This document shows, one piece after another, positions 46,634 to 58,560 of a DNA stretch of 64,000 bases. The notes beneath the pieces are model-generated. The model did no database searches. It was not told where the DNA came from and worked only from the letters and a program-made list of their open reading frames with translations. This DNA comes from Papio anubis (Eukaryota > Chordata > Mammalia > Primates > Cercopithecidae), in NCBI RefSeq assembly GCF_008728515.1, contig NC_044996.1, forward strand, positions 102,679,287 through 102,743,286, in the 5' to 3' direction. Numbering within the stretch: position 1 is the stretch's first letter; the number at the start of each line of letters is the position of its first letter. The position numbers and the translations under genes are program-made.

Positions 46634-48829
46634 GATACTGAAGTGCAGCATTTGAGATGGTCAGTGTCTTCAAAACAATGACTAGAACTATGAACACTTA
46701 CACATGTTCTCCATGGGCACTGTAAAGGTAGAAATTGCACTCTAGAATATCCAACTTATTAATTCATCCGTGGCGGGAAGAACGGGAGCTGTGTTCCTCA
46801 TCTCACTCCATCAAAGCTCTACCTTAAACTCCTACTCACCTGCTCTGTTAGTGTAGAATTTTTGTTTCAAAGGGTATCACATGGAGTACTAGAAACGGCA
46901 TAGAAAGGCCTCAGGGGCCCAGATGTTGGAGTGGAAGGAGGTATATCTAACCTATTCATCTCTACTACTTCAATCTTAACTATAGCTGCTTTTCTCTTAT
47001 CTGCTTTATCTATTATGTTTCCTGGTCAGTTTGCATTTGAAGAAAGAGTTTGCATCTGGGAAGAAAAAGCTGCCACAAAATAACTACTACATCATGAGTT
47101 AATCAGACTGTGAGTCTATCTCCTCCACTGAAATTTGTGATGTGACTTTATGACTGACTTCAGAACAGTGTCTCAGCTGCCACTGATCCTTTGAATCACA
47201 TGACACCACCGAGGCCCATAAATACCCAGCCAAGGGCAGTGACTTTCTGTACCTGGTACTATCTAGGGTTACTTTCCTTTGCCCATTAGGATCATCTCCT
47301 TGAATTCCTCTTCTAGCATATTCCACCTTTGGTGTCACACACTGGTCTCAGGACCCAACTTGGATACCCTTTCTGTGACATCTCATTGAGCAGCTCTCAA
47401 CCCATGCCACTTAAATTTCTATGTTGTCTGTCCCACAGATTGCTATAACTCCTGGTTGGGAGTTCCCTTATCAACCACAGACCCAGCCTTGCCCCATCCA
47501 AGCTCTTCACCAAGAAGACAGATTAAACACAAAGCTGATCTCCTGTAAACTCAGCTTGTGGTAGGCATGGGAGCAGAACTGGAGCAAGTTCACATGGCAG
47601 TGGGAGATCTGCATGGTAGGCTTCTACCTGACGTAGCCTGGGTTTCAGGAAGTCGTGCCTGCTGAGCATCCTCGAGGGGCCGTGGTTACGCCCACACTAT
47701 TGCATTCCCTGAAAGGCAAACTCTGTCCTACTTTTTCTGTGACTCACTCAGTGCCTGTTCCCTCTTGGAATTAACCCAAGGAAAAGAGTCCTCTCAGCAA
47801 AACAAAGTTAGCTTGCTTCCTTGTGTGTGGCCTGCTTATTTTATTTTTTAGAGCTATACTTCAGAAGTGCAGAGCAGCCTGAGGGCCCTTTTTCTCCATT
47901 TTGTTTTGTGTGTCTTCTTAAAAATCGTATCTTGGCTAGAGCTACTGTTTCTCCCTTGGTAGTTGTATAACCCACAAGGTGAATGGTGATACCCTGAAAG
48001 ATCAACGGGAATACCCTCAGGGTAAGTAAAAAGAATATCATATATAATAAACATGCTCCCCAGAACTGGAACAGAAGCCTCGGGAAGAAGGACAAGCATT
48101 CTATCTTGGTTGTGGGCAAATGGGAGCAAGAAGGGCAGAAGTATTAATACTTCAGAGTAACCTTAGGACAAAGTTTACACCCAATAGATACTTGGGAGTT
48201 GGAGGAGAGTTATCTTTGAAAAGTGCCCTGGGATTGGGAATGAGATGACAGGCAGAATATGTCCTCATTCCTCTGAATGCCCCACTATTCTAACCTTATA
48301 CTAGTTCCATACCGAATTCTAAATATTTGATTTTACAGGTCTTATCCTGAGGTACCTAGGAAACAGTCTGGGACAAAAGGCTTACGTGCTAAACTTTATG
48401 GAAGAGAGAAAATTAAAAAAAAAAAAAATAGGAGTGAGGGGAAAGGAGGTACCAAAGTAGGGAGGGCAGGAGAAAAATATTCAAGGATATGTTTTTAAAC
48501 TAGCCATTGCTTTGTCTTATGAGACATCTTCCAAAAGGCTGTCAGAACCATTACATCTCAGAACAGTCCATTATGGTGGAAGAAAGGAGACTTTATCTTC
48601 TGACTCCCATCTGTCCACTACCTTTCATTAGTCCAGTTTGCTTATGGAGTATTAATTTCCTGTAGTGGATGATGTGGTGTGTAGGACCTACGTGCTTCTT
48701 CCTCCAGTTGCCAGAAATGTTGGGTTCTAATGGCTCATAGCGATCCCTCTCAGGGAATAATAGCCCTAGTCCCACGGTCAGTAAACAATTTTTTTTTTTT
48801 TGTAAAACATCACATAGTTACTATTTTAT
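46634..48829. other. Unique or unrecognised DNA
   Basis: No gene, promoter-like CpG cluster or named repeat recognised. An A tract at about 48415-48429 and a T tract at about 48789-48801 could be remnants of retrotransposon tails. Confidence 0.4.
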
Positions 48830-48834
48830 GCTTT

Positions 48835-48998
48835 GCAGGAAATTTAGTCTCTGCCACAGCTACTCAAGTCTGCCATTGTAGTGTGAAGGAAATTGGAGGC
48901 AATACATAATTGAATAAGTGTAGTTGTGTGCCAATAAGATTTTATTTACAGAAAAAGGAGGCAGGCAGGCTATGGCCCACAGGTCAACCCCTGTCCTT
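48835..48998 (-). mobile_element. hAT-Charlie-type (MER1 group) DNA transposon fragment
   Basis: ctgccacagctactcaagtc, tctgccattgtagtgtgaag, aataagattttatttacag and ggcccacaggtcaacccctg match, in order, a common non-autonomous hAT element that ends CAGGGGTTGGC on the opposite strand. Confidence 0.7.
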
Positions 48999-49019
48999 GG
49001 CTAAAGGGAACTGCTTTTC

Positions 49020-49345
49020 CTAAGGTCATTCCCCTCTCCAGGGATAGCCCGTATCCAATGTTTGATTGATGAGAGACAGGTGAACAAAGGCTCTTCCCAT
49101 TCCCCTAATTCAGAACATCTCTGAAGGACCATCCCCGCCCCAGAGCTCCCTATGGCCTAGGTCATTATTGTGATTAGGTTGAAATTCAAACTTTTCCCTA
49201 CATCCAGTCTGGCAAGCAGGCTTCCCTCAATTCCATATCAGCAACTTTGTTTTGGTGGAGCTCCCAGATCACTTTCCTGCATACAAATCCCCTTCTCGGA
49301 GTCTGCTTCCTCCACAATCCAACCTAAGTCGCTCCCAACACAGGA
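49020..49345 (+). repeat. Old interspersed repeat, related to 41560-41860
   Basis: Contains ctgaaggaccatccccgccc, ctccctatggcctaggtcat and cggagtctgcttcctccaca. Same block order as the other copy; family not identified. Confidence 0.55.
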
Positions 49346-49674
49346 TTGCTCTTATCAGCTGTTGGGAAAGCCACAGTCCTATGGGTCCACATCATCCAGG
49401 GTACAGATAGGGTGATCTTTTTTTTACTAGTTAATCTCTAACAGTGGACAGGGTAGCAGCAATTACCTACTTCGCTCCATGATGACAGGGACAAGGCAAG
49501 CTATTGCTAGGGCCACTCTGAGCAGAAAGCAAAGACAGAGTAAAGCTCTGGCAAGGCACATAAACTGAGCTTAGTACATATAATTTTGAAGGGAGGAAAA
49601 TGTAGTGTTCCAACTCCTCTATCTTCCCATATCACTCTGTTTTCTCTCCTTTTTTAATAAAAATGACTTTACTA
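49346..49674. other. Unique DNA
   Basis: No gene or repeat recognised. Confidence 0.4.
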
Positions 49675-49762
49675 TTTTTCTCTCTTTCTATTGATTTCCC
49701 TCCCCTCCACTCCCCTCCCCTTCTCTCCACTCCCCTTCCCTTCCATTCTTTTCCTCTTATCC
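49675..49762 (+). repeat. Polypyrimidine (C/T) tract
   Basis: Almost uninterrupted C and T with a few adenines, mainly CTCCCC and CCCTTCC units. Potential triplex (H-DNA) former. Confidence 0.85.
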
Positions 49763-51216
49763 CCTAGCAGTATCATGATTTAAGTAATAGTAGACTTGAA
49801 GGAAAAGGAGATAAATTTAGAGGAAATTAAGTATGGCCTCCAAGTATAAGTGAAAGAGATACCTCTGGCTGCATTATTTACTAGCTGCCTGACTTTATAA
49901 GGGCCAGTAACCTCAACTATAACATGGAGACAGTAATACCTGATTTGCCTGCATATTTTACAGAGCATTGTACCAAATTATGGGACATGTATTATATCAC
50001 TATGGATGGGCGTTTCATGTATACAACTGTGTATGTGTTAAATCTATTAAAGCTAAAAGATTTCCATGAGCCATTTCTTCAAGATGTCACCTATTCAAAG
50101 AATACTTTTCTTGACCTCACTAACCAATTTCTAATGTGTTTTGTGTATTTCTAAAAAAAGTGAAAGATCAGGTCCTGCAAGCAGTATCAAGTGTCAGGAA
50201 TTCTCACTGAGGATAGTTTGGTCCTCTGAGGCTATTAGCCAAGGTTGCTGAACACAGGTGGCCTAAGCAGTCACATCATGTGATTATTACCTGATGCCAC
50301 TTAGGTTCTTCTTGGGTACAGAGCACTGGGAAAAATCCACACTGAACCCAAGGGAAGCTGGGGGACTTTCTAGAGGTGGAAGCAGATAACAGCTGCTAAT
50401 TCCGTTCATTGTGCATTTTCGGCAGAGCAGTGAGGTTTCTTGAAAATTGTTTTAAGAAGTCGGACTTACAAATGCAATTTGTTAAAATTCACACTGGCTG
50501 TTAATGTCAAAGGCAACTCCAAGATCCTACTTAACAAAAGAGAAGAGAAGCAAGTTTGGGGAATGAAATGAGGGGCAGGGTTATCATTTTGCATGAAACC
50601 AGCACTGGACTACTTTTTTTTTTTTTTTTTAATCACAAAGTTCCTGAAATTGTATTTGTAAAACATGCCTTGTTGTTGATGCTCCATCCCAGCCCAATGC
50701 CCTGAGAAATGGCAGGAAACTGCTGGTGGCTTAGATTATAGGGAGAAAGGTCAGAATGCAAGTAGTTTATTTGGGAGGTGATCCCAAGAAATGTCAGACA
50801 ATAATGGAGGAAGAGAAACACAGCAGGGCAGGCAGCCAACCACAGGTGTATTATCAAGCTAGTTACCATATGGGCAACCGGAGAGCAATCCATCTGGGGT
50901 ACTCTGTGGGGCAGTATAGGACACACCTCAGTTATTCCAACCAAGGGGCAAGAGGTATTTATCCACCAGATCCCATCAGGCACTGATTAAGGACTTCTCT
51001 CAGGAAGTGTTTATTCTACCTCACTCGCAATCGACGGTGTGCATGGACAGGGGAGTCTCCTGCCTCAAGAGAAGTCTTCAAGCACAGAGATACAGAAGCT
51101 AGCAGTTGGAAGTCAGCCAGGGTGCACTAAAATTGGTTGAATCTAGGGGAATATGAAGGTGATATCAATAGTATCTGCTACAACTAAAGTTATTTTACAA
51201 ATGTGCTAATTTTTAA
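49763..51216. other. Unique or unrecognised DNA
   Basis: No gene or named repeat. A T tract at about 50615-50630 is isolated. Confidence 0.4.
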
Positions 51217-51218
51217 TT

Positions 51219-51282
<64 letters not shown>

Positions 51283-51569
51283 TTTTGGAGACAAGGTCTC
51301 ACTTTGTCACCCAGGCTGGAGTGCAGTGACACAGTCTCGGCTCACTGCAACCTCTGCCTCCTGGGTTTAAGCGATTCTCCTGCCTCCGCCTGCTGAGTAG
51401 CTGGGATTACAGGCATGTGCCACCACGCCCAGCTAATTTTCGTATTTTTAGTAGAGATGGGGTTTTACCATGTTGGCCAGGCTGGTCACAAACTCCTGAC
51501 CTCAAGTGATCTGCCCACCTCAGCTTCCCAAAGTGCTGGGATTACAGGCGTGAGCCACCGCGCCCGGCC
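51217..51569 (-). mobile_element. Alu SINE with a (TTTC)16 tail microsatellite
   Basis: 51217-51280 is an uninterrupted (TTTC)n of 16 units, i.e. a (GAAA)n tail of a minus-strand Alu whose body runs gagacaaggtctcactttgt to gtgagccaccgcgcccggcc. The tail is a likely polymorphic tetranucleotide repeat. Confidence 0.96.
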
Positions 51570-51624
51570 ATAATTTCTATTAGTAAAGTTTGTGAGATCA
51601 TTTTTTGGTTGTGGAGCATCTGTG

Positions 51625-52141
51625 GTGGACAGACTCTAAGATGGTTCCAAATTATCCCTGCCTCACTATCACATCTTTGTATGATCCCCTCCATTTGAGT
51701 ATGAAAGGGATGTGTGACTTTCTTCCAACCAATAGAGTATGACAAAGGTGATGGTATGTCACTTATATGATTAGACTGCATACAGTTGTGACTCTGTCGT
51801 CCTAGTAGATTCTTTTTCTTCCTGGTTCTGATAAAATCAACCTACCACATTAGAAAGACCCACATGGTAAGGAACTGAGGGTGGCCTCTGGTGAACATTC
51901 CTCAAGGAACTGAATCCTGCCACAACCACATGCACTTGGAAGGAGATTCTTCTGCATTCAAGCCTCAGATGAGACTCTGGCCCTGGACAACACCCAGGCC
52001 TCTGAGAGACCATGACACATAGAACCTAGCTAAGTCATGTAGAATCTCTGACTCACAGAAACTGTGAGATATTAAGTGTGTGTTGTTTGAAGATGTTAAG
52101 TTTGTGGCAATATTGCTATACAGCAATAGATAACTAATGTA
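51625..52141 (+). mobile_element. MLT1-type MaLR LTR
   Basis: Diagnostic phrases: ccaaccaatagagtatgaca, gtgatggtatgtcacttata, catggtaaggaactgagggt, ctctgactcacagaaactgt, tatacagcaatagataacta. Length of about 515 bp fits a near-complete LTR. Confidence 0.85.
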
Positions 52142-52235
52142 GCATCCTAGGAGAAGACATGGCTAAGAGGATTGATTTAGTGACAAGATGAACTTCTGGT
52201 GAGTGTTAGGAAGCTTGAGTGTGAGATAAAAAGGA

Positions 52236-52458
52236 CCTGTCCTGGCTAACACGGTGAAACCCCGTCTCTGCTGAAAATACAAAAATTAGCCGGGGGTGGT
52301 GGTGGGCACCTGTAGTCCCAGCTACCAGGGAGGCTGAAGCAGGAGAATGGCGTGAACCCGGGAGGGAGAGCTTGCAGTGAGCTGAGATCATGCCACTGTA
52401 CTCCAGCCTGGGTGACAGGGCAAGACTCCGTCTCAAAAGAAAAAAAAAAAAAAAAAAA
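52236..52458 (+). mobile_element. 5'-truncated Alu with target-site duplication
   Basis: Starts in mid-element (tcctggctaacacggtgaaa) and ends in an A tract. The direct repeat aaaaggacctg before (about 52229-52239) and after (about 52454-52464) is the target duplication, so truncation happened at insertion. Confidence 0.93.
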
Positions 52459-52482
52459 GGACCTGGGGAATGGAACAGGCTA

Positions 52483-52540
52483 ATCAAATCTATACCTCAT
52501 CAGGTATGGATTTCTATACCTGATGAGGTATAGATTTGAT
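52483..52540. repeat. Perfect 25-bp inverted repeat with 8-base loop
   Basis: Left arm 52483-52507, loop ggatttct (52508-52515), right arm 52516-52540. Every arm position is complementary. Each arm also contains a smaller quasi-palindrome (ATACCT...AGGTAT). It belongs to no repeat family I know. Confidence 0.95.
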
Positions 52541-52882
52541 CATTCCTTTGGGCAACAGGAAGGGTAATGAAATGCCACTGCCAAGTGAAAAGACATTTTT
52601 AGGAAAATGTGATTAGAAGTGTTCAACAAGAATGTTCAACGAGAATGTATGATTCATGTGTTAGATCCTATTAGACAATAAAAAAAGAAGCATGTTTGCA
52701 CAAAGCTTTGCACATAATAAGACTTTCACAGATGGATTTGAGTTGCCCATGTCTGTTTGCTGTAAGTAATTGTATGGTTAGGATAATGACGTAGGTGAAT
52801 TGGGAGTTAAGTGAAGCACTTAAATGAGGCCCATACTCTCTATGGGAGACTGAGAAAGGGGAAGCACTGTGGTAAAAGTATA

Positions 52883-53998
52883 CAGTAATACCTTGGTATC
52901 TGTGGGGCATTGGTTTCAGGACCCCCTTGAATGCCAAAATCCATGGATGTGCAAGTACCTGATATAAAACTACACAGTATTTTTATAACCTATGAACATC
53001 CCCCTAGATATTTTAAATCACCTTTACATTATTTATCATATGTAATACAATGTAAATGCTATGTAAATAGTTGTTGTATTGGTTTTATTTGCATTACTAT
53101 TTTTGTATTGTTGTTTTTAAATATTTATTTCAATTTTTTTTATTTTTTAATTTTTGTGAGTACATAGTAGGTGTATCTATTTATAGTATACATGAGATAC
53201 CTTGATACAGCATGCAATACGTAACAATCACATCATGGTAAATGGGGTTCCTGTCACCTCAAGCATTTATCCTTTGTGTTGCAGACAATCCAGTTACACT
53301 CTTTTAGTTATTTTATAATGCACAATTAAATTATTATTGACTGTTTTCCCTCTGTTGTGCTAGCAAAGCACTAGGTCTTATTCATTTTTTCCATTTGTTT
53401 GTACCCATTAACCATCCCAACTTCCCACCCCCACCCCAAACTACCCTTCTCAGCCTCTGGTAACCATCCTTCTGTCCTCTTTTTGTCCATGAGTTCAGTT
53501 GTTTTTATTTTTAGTTCCCACAAATAAGTGAGAACATGTGATGTTTGTCTTTCTGTGCCTGGCTTATTTCACTTAACATAATTATCTCCAGTTCCATCCA
53601 TGTTGTTGCAAATGACAAGATCTCATCCTTTTTTATGGCTGAATAGTACTCCATTGTGTATAAGCACCACATTTTCTCTATCCATTCATCTGTTGATGAA
53701 CACATAGGTTGCTTCCAAATATTGGCTGTTGTGAACAGAGCTGCGACAAACATGGGCCTGCAGATATCTCTTCGATATACTGGTTTCCTTTCTTTTGGAT
53801 ATATACCTAGCAGTGGGATTGCTAGATTGTATGGTAGCTCTATTTCTTGTTTTGAGGAACCTCCTAACTGTTCTCCATAGTGGTTTTACTCATTTACATT
53901 CCCACCAACAATGTACCTTTTCAAATATTTTTGATCCACGACTGGTTGAATCTGAGGATGCAGAATACAGGGATACAGAGAACCAAACTATACATTAT
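52883..53998 (-). mobile_element. MER2 (Tigger-related) DNA transposon interrupted by an L1
   Basis: The left part (52883 to about 53120) has accttggtatctgtggggca, ccaaaatccatggatgtgca and caatgtaaatgctatgtaaa. The right part (about 53915-53998) has aatatttttgatccacgact and ggttgaatctgaggatgcag. Together they make a complete MER2-like element once the L1 is removed. Confidence 0.85.
53125..53912 (-). mobile_element. L1 3' end with ORF2 C-terminus
   Basis: Minus-strand L1 fragment inserted in the MER2 element. At 53753-53511 an 80-codon open stretch encodes the C-terminal end of L1 ORF2 (MEYYSAIKK, TWMELEIIMLSE, ISQAQKDKHHM, LICG), followed by a 3' UTR. It is an inactive 5'-truncated copy, moderately diverged. 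Confidence 0.93.
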
Positions 53999-55307
53999 GC
54001 TGGCTACCTGTCCCAGGAGTACTCTTGAAGGAAGAGGACAGGAGGCTCCCACTGGACACATGGGATCCAACATCACACTCCTAAAAGGAGATCATGTAAT
54101 TGTGCTTTTTTTTTTTTTTTTTTTTTTTTTTGCATTTGATGCAGTACTAAGATAATGCACACAATAAAGGGTGAATGTCTAAGTGGCAGAAAGATGTGGT
54201 ATAATGGTCAGGACCATGTGGGAATAATTTTTCACTAAGGCTGATTTTATTTTTCTTTAGCTACAGAATCCTATAGCAATAGATATTTTGTGTGTTCAGG
54301 AGAGGAAGAGAAATAGGAATTTTCCCATCTGTAATCTATACTTTCTACATATGAACTAAAATATCCTCTTTTCTCTTTTCTCTGCCATTTTGTGATGGTT
54401 GGATTTCTTACTCATATTTCTGAGGCTTAAGCTCCAAAACCATTATTGTTTTGTAGCTAAATGAAAGATTTAAGTATTTCTGTTTGTGGCATATCCATGG
54501 TTGATGCAGGGATAAGGGGTGAGCAGAGGAAGAGTGTTCTAAACTCCAGAATACAGTGTTTTATATCCACCTCTAAGATTGAGGCTGAAAAAGCCTATTT
54601 ATAAAATACCTTTAAAATTATAGAGTTCCTTCTGTATTTGAAAGTACTGTCCAGAGTCTTCTGGAATAATCAAAGAAATAGCTGATAAAAGAGCTTAGCA
54701 AGCATTTGAAGCACTGAGCTAGCACCATCAAGACACTTTGGGATTGAACAATTGGTGGAGAAATCATCCCCAGAACAATTGATTTTTTGGTACATTCAAC
54801 AACTGCCTAATAGTCACAACCATCAACTTAAGAGGGAAAATATACACTACCATATAAACCTCCGGATGTGCTTTACAATAGCTACAATTTCAGAGAAATG
54901 AGATCTTATTTAAAAGATGGATTCTTAAAGCGGTTGCAATTTTTGAGTAACGCTAATGCGCAGGGGGGGAGCTGACTTCCGTAACAGTACTTTATTTTTC
55001 TGTAAAAATGCTACTCAACAGCCCACATCCCACTTCTTGTTTTGTACAATTTTTGCTGCCCAAGGTAGGGTGCAGGGAGACAGGAGGAACTTGAAAAATC
55101 AAACGCAAAGATGGAATCACAGAGTGCCCCAGCAAACAGGATCCCCTCCTGATGACTCAGTAGCCAACAATCTTCTTATCCAACATTGCTTTTAAAATTT
55201 GGACAACATACAAATATCTTTTAAAGGGGAAGAAAGACTGCACGTAAGTGTTATCTTTACTATTTCTTCTTGTGTTATTTAAATATGTAGGGACAAGCGC
55301 TAGATGT
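53999..55307. other. Unique or unrecognised DNA
   Basis: A T tract at 54107-54132 could be the tail of a minus-strand insertion, but no recognisable body is attached. No gene recognised. Confidence 0.4.
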
Positions 55308-55715
55308 GGTAGGCCATTTTTGCATTGCTGTAAAGTAATACTTGAGGCTGGGTAATTTATAAAGAAAAGAGATTTAATTGGCTCATGGTTCTACAGACAG
55401 TACAAGAAGTGTAGTGCCTGCATCTGCTTCTGGTGAGGGCCTGAGGAAGCTTACAATCATGATGGAAAGGGGAGCGGGTATCCCACCTGGTGAGGACAAG
55501 AACAAGAGCGAGATGGGGGAGGTGAACACACTTTTAAATGACCAGAGCACCTGTGAACTCAGAGTGAGAACTCACTTAACACCAAGGAGGTGGCACCTAG
55601 CCATTCATGAAGGTTCCACCCCCATGATCCAAACACCTCTCACCAGGTCCCACCTCCAACACTGGGGATTACATTTCAGCATGAGATTCAGAGGGGACAA
55701 ATACCTAAGCTATAT
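55308..55715 (-). mobile_element. MST-type MaLR LTR
   Basis: On + it shows the reverse complement of an MSTA/MSTB LTR: gaggctgggtaatttataaa, ggctcatggttctaca, gtgagggcctgaggaagctt, caggtcccacctccaacact, ggggattacatttcagcatg, ggacaaatac. Confidence 0.93.
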
Positions 55716-55894
55716 CACTTACGTATAATAAGCTGCTTATATGTATTGTCATTCCACCAGTATAAGTAAAAAAAATAGATTTCCAAATGAAAAGTGAGCA
55801 AAACTAGGAAGTGACAAAATACAAATTAATAACATTTATGTAACAAATAAGATGATAAAGGCAAACTGGTATTTACAGTTTAAATCTTCATTCC

Positions 55895-56310
55895 TTCATG
55901 TGTTTGTTTGTTCATTTGACAAGCACTGGGTGAGCACCTGTCATTCCCAGTGGTGCTTTTCTAGGCACCCCAAATATATCTGTAAGCAAAATAAACTTCC
56001 CCATCTTCATGAAGCTTACATTCTAGTGTTATAGACAGATAGAAAACCAAATAAATAAGTGAAATATGTAGTGTGTCAGATGATATTGAGTGCTAAGGAG
56101 AAAAAAATCTAGAGAAGGGGAGATTTGAGAAAAGGGAGCTGCAATTTGTAATTTAGGAAAGGCCTCATGGAGAAGGTGGTATTTGTATAGAAAACTCGAA
56201 TAAGGTGAAAGAGTGAGTATTTGGATGTTACTGAGTAAGGGAAGGGTCAGTGTTCCAGAGAGAGGGAACAGTGGGTGCAAAGGCTCTGAGGCTGACGTAA
56301 GCCTGTTTTT
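55895..56310 (+). repeat. L2 LINE 3' fragment
   Basis: Shows tttgttcatttgacaagcac, catgaagcttacattctagt, ataaataagtgaaatatgta, gaaaggcctcatggagaagg and gtgcaaaggctctgaggctg in the L2 order. Confidence 0.88.
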
Positions 56311-57469
56311 GACTTGCCTCTTTTTCAAACTACTGTAAAACCTCTGCTCTTACTGTGTTGGCTGTTAGGTCATTTGTCTTTTACTGGAGGATAATGATAT
56401 CTTTTATATATTACATCTACTTCATTTTCAAAAATTAGGCAATAACAGTAAAGTGATATTATTTAACAGTAATGGGATAGTAAACCTAATTATACACATG
56501 CAGGTATGGAAATACAGTAACAGACCACATTAATTGGTCGGTGGGATTATAAAGACTATGCTTAATTGAATATATTCATATTATTATCAAAATCTAAATG
56601 TAGAGTTAGTAAATTTGCATAAAAATACTTACAGATGTCTGATAACAAGACCTAGACCCTCTGTGGCCCGAGGAACCCCACTTTAAAAAACAAGGAGGGA
56701 CCCCTTTTAAGCCTACCTTCTAACTGGTCGATTCGAGGTCATCTGTTGCACTAGTGAATATGGAGATACAAGACTTCTTCACTTTGGCCCCTACAATATT
56801 ACTGAATATGACTCAACACGTGGTTTGGGGAATGTACAGGGCACATGGCTAGAAAATAAGTTCCAAAAAACAATCTTAGTTCTTTCGTTGTCATACCCAC
56901 CTATGAGAATTGCTTCTGTGATTTTAGACCATGTGCAGCCCAGATTCTCTGCCCATAATTATCTAGGCAGCAAACAGCTTTGTTGATTTTGCAACACCGA
57001 GAGGAGATTGGAGAGTAGTTTGGGCAAAGCAGCTTCTGCACCATTTCTATTAGCCCACAATTCTGCAGCTGAGACAGAATGGAGAGCCTGAAAATAATTC
57101 TTGTGAGGCTACCTCATTAGTCATGGGACAAGACTGGCTTCAAGGTTGAGGTGGGAGTGGCCAATGAAGCAATGAAAATACTCTTTGCCCATGCTTTTGG
57201 AAGCTACACTAGTTTTGATGAGGGTTCTGAGAAAGTTTTCCAAAATGCATAACATAAGAGAGGTACATAGGGTATCAGCATTAGGAATGAATGTAGCTGG
57301 CAATATCTGTTACAATAACTGATGCCTATCTGTGACATTTAAGATGAAATTGGGAGAACTCCAAGATATTTTGAGAAAGAATTGAGTATAGTGGAAAAAA
57401 AAAAAAGAAAAGAAAACATTCTTACCATGAAATGGTCTGGAAAAATGGATATGTATGTTAAATTAACTT
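56311..57469. other. Unique or unrecognised DNA
   Basis: No gene or named repeat recognised. Confidence 0.4.
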
Positions 57470-57864
57470 TTTTTTTTTTTTTTTTTTTTTGGATACAGGG
57501 TTTTACTCTAGTTGCCCAGGCTGGAGTGCAATGGCACTATCTGGGCTCACTGCAACCTCTGACTCCTGGGTTCAAGAGATTCTCCTGCCTCAGCCTCCCA
57601 AGTAGCTGGTTAAGTAACGGATGCATGCCACTGTGCACAGCTAATTTTTTTTAATATATATAAATATTTTATATATATATCATTATATACTATATATAGA
57701 TGATAGATAGAGAGAGAGAGAGAGAATGAGAGAGAGAAAGAGAGAGAAGAGACAGGGCTTCACCATGTTGCCCAGACTGGTCTCGAACTCCTGGGCTCAA
57801 GCGATCCACCCGCCTCAGCCTCCCAAAGTGCTGGGATTGCAGGCCTGAGCCACCACGCCTGGCC
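57470..57864 (-). mobile_element. Alu SINE with an internal microsatellite expansion
   Basis: Reverse Alu: T tract, ggatacagggttttactcta to caggcctgagccaccacgcc. Its middle A-rich linker (about 57651-57748) is replaced by about 100 bp of TA, then GATA, then GAGA repeats, making the element roughly 395 bp instead of 300. Confidence 0.93.
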
Positions 57865-58325
57865 AATGGGTATGTATTTTTGATTAACATTTCTTAATTA
57901 ACCTTACATGGAAAAGTAGATGATTTTGATAGGCTATCCTGACTAATCTGGACTGCATGGAACTGCTTAAAGGTAATTTTCTCATCAGGAGTAATTATTT
58001 TCTAGGACTAGGCTATAATCTTGACATGATAATATGATTACTGCCTCTTAAAATAACATAAATTTTATACGTACAAAAATCTTGTCTCCTTTACTCACAC
58101 TACATGCTGATACCCTTATCACCATCACCACCACTTTGCCTCCACCTCATCCCCCCACACATCAGATATACAAACACACATTTAAGAGAACTGTCTGGGA
58201 TCCCATAGGATTAACATAGTGTTTCATAAGCATCAAGAGGTAAGAAATGAAGATTTCACATCCAGACTTCCATAAAGTATCAGAAGACTCATGGTGTTAG
58301 CATATGATATTACAAAGGTAGTATA
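57865..58325. other. Unique DNA
   Basis: No gene or repeat recognised. Confidence 0.4.
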
Positions 58326-58329
58326 GCAT

Positions 58330-58560
58330 AGTGGCGAGGAGCAGGGGCCCTGGAGGTAGACTGCCTGGGTTGAAATCCCAGCTACTACTAACCAGCTATG
58401 TGAGTTACTTAGCCCTCTGTATGCCTTGATATGCTCATCAGTAAAATGAATTGAATAATTTTACCTAAGTCATGTGATTGTAAGAATTAAATAAATTACT
58501 GTATGTTAACCACTTAGAACAATACCAGCATACAGTAAACATTATAGAACTAAATAGAAA
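58330..58560 (+). repeat. MIR SINE
   Basis: ggtagactgcctgggttgaa, accagctatgtgagttactt, gccttgatatgctcatcagt and accagcatacagtaaacatt follow the MIR order over nearly full length. Confidence 0.88.

Noticed and set aside
53511..53753. Protein gene with ORF2-like similarity
   Set aside because: It is the C-terminal stub of a 5'-truncated L1, with no promoter or complete ORF2.
54107..54132. Minus-strand retrotransposon at an isolated T tract
   Set aside because: No recognisable Alu or L1 body adjoins the tract.
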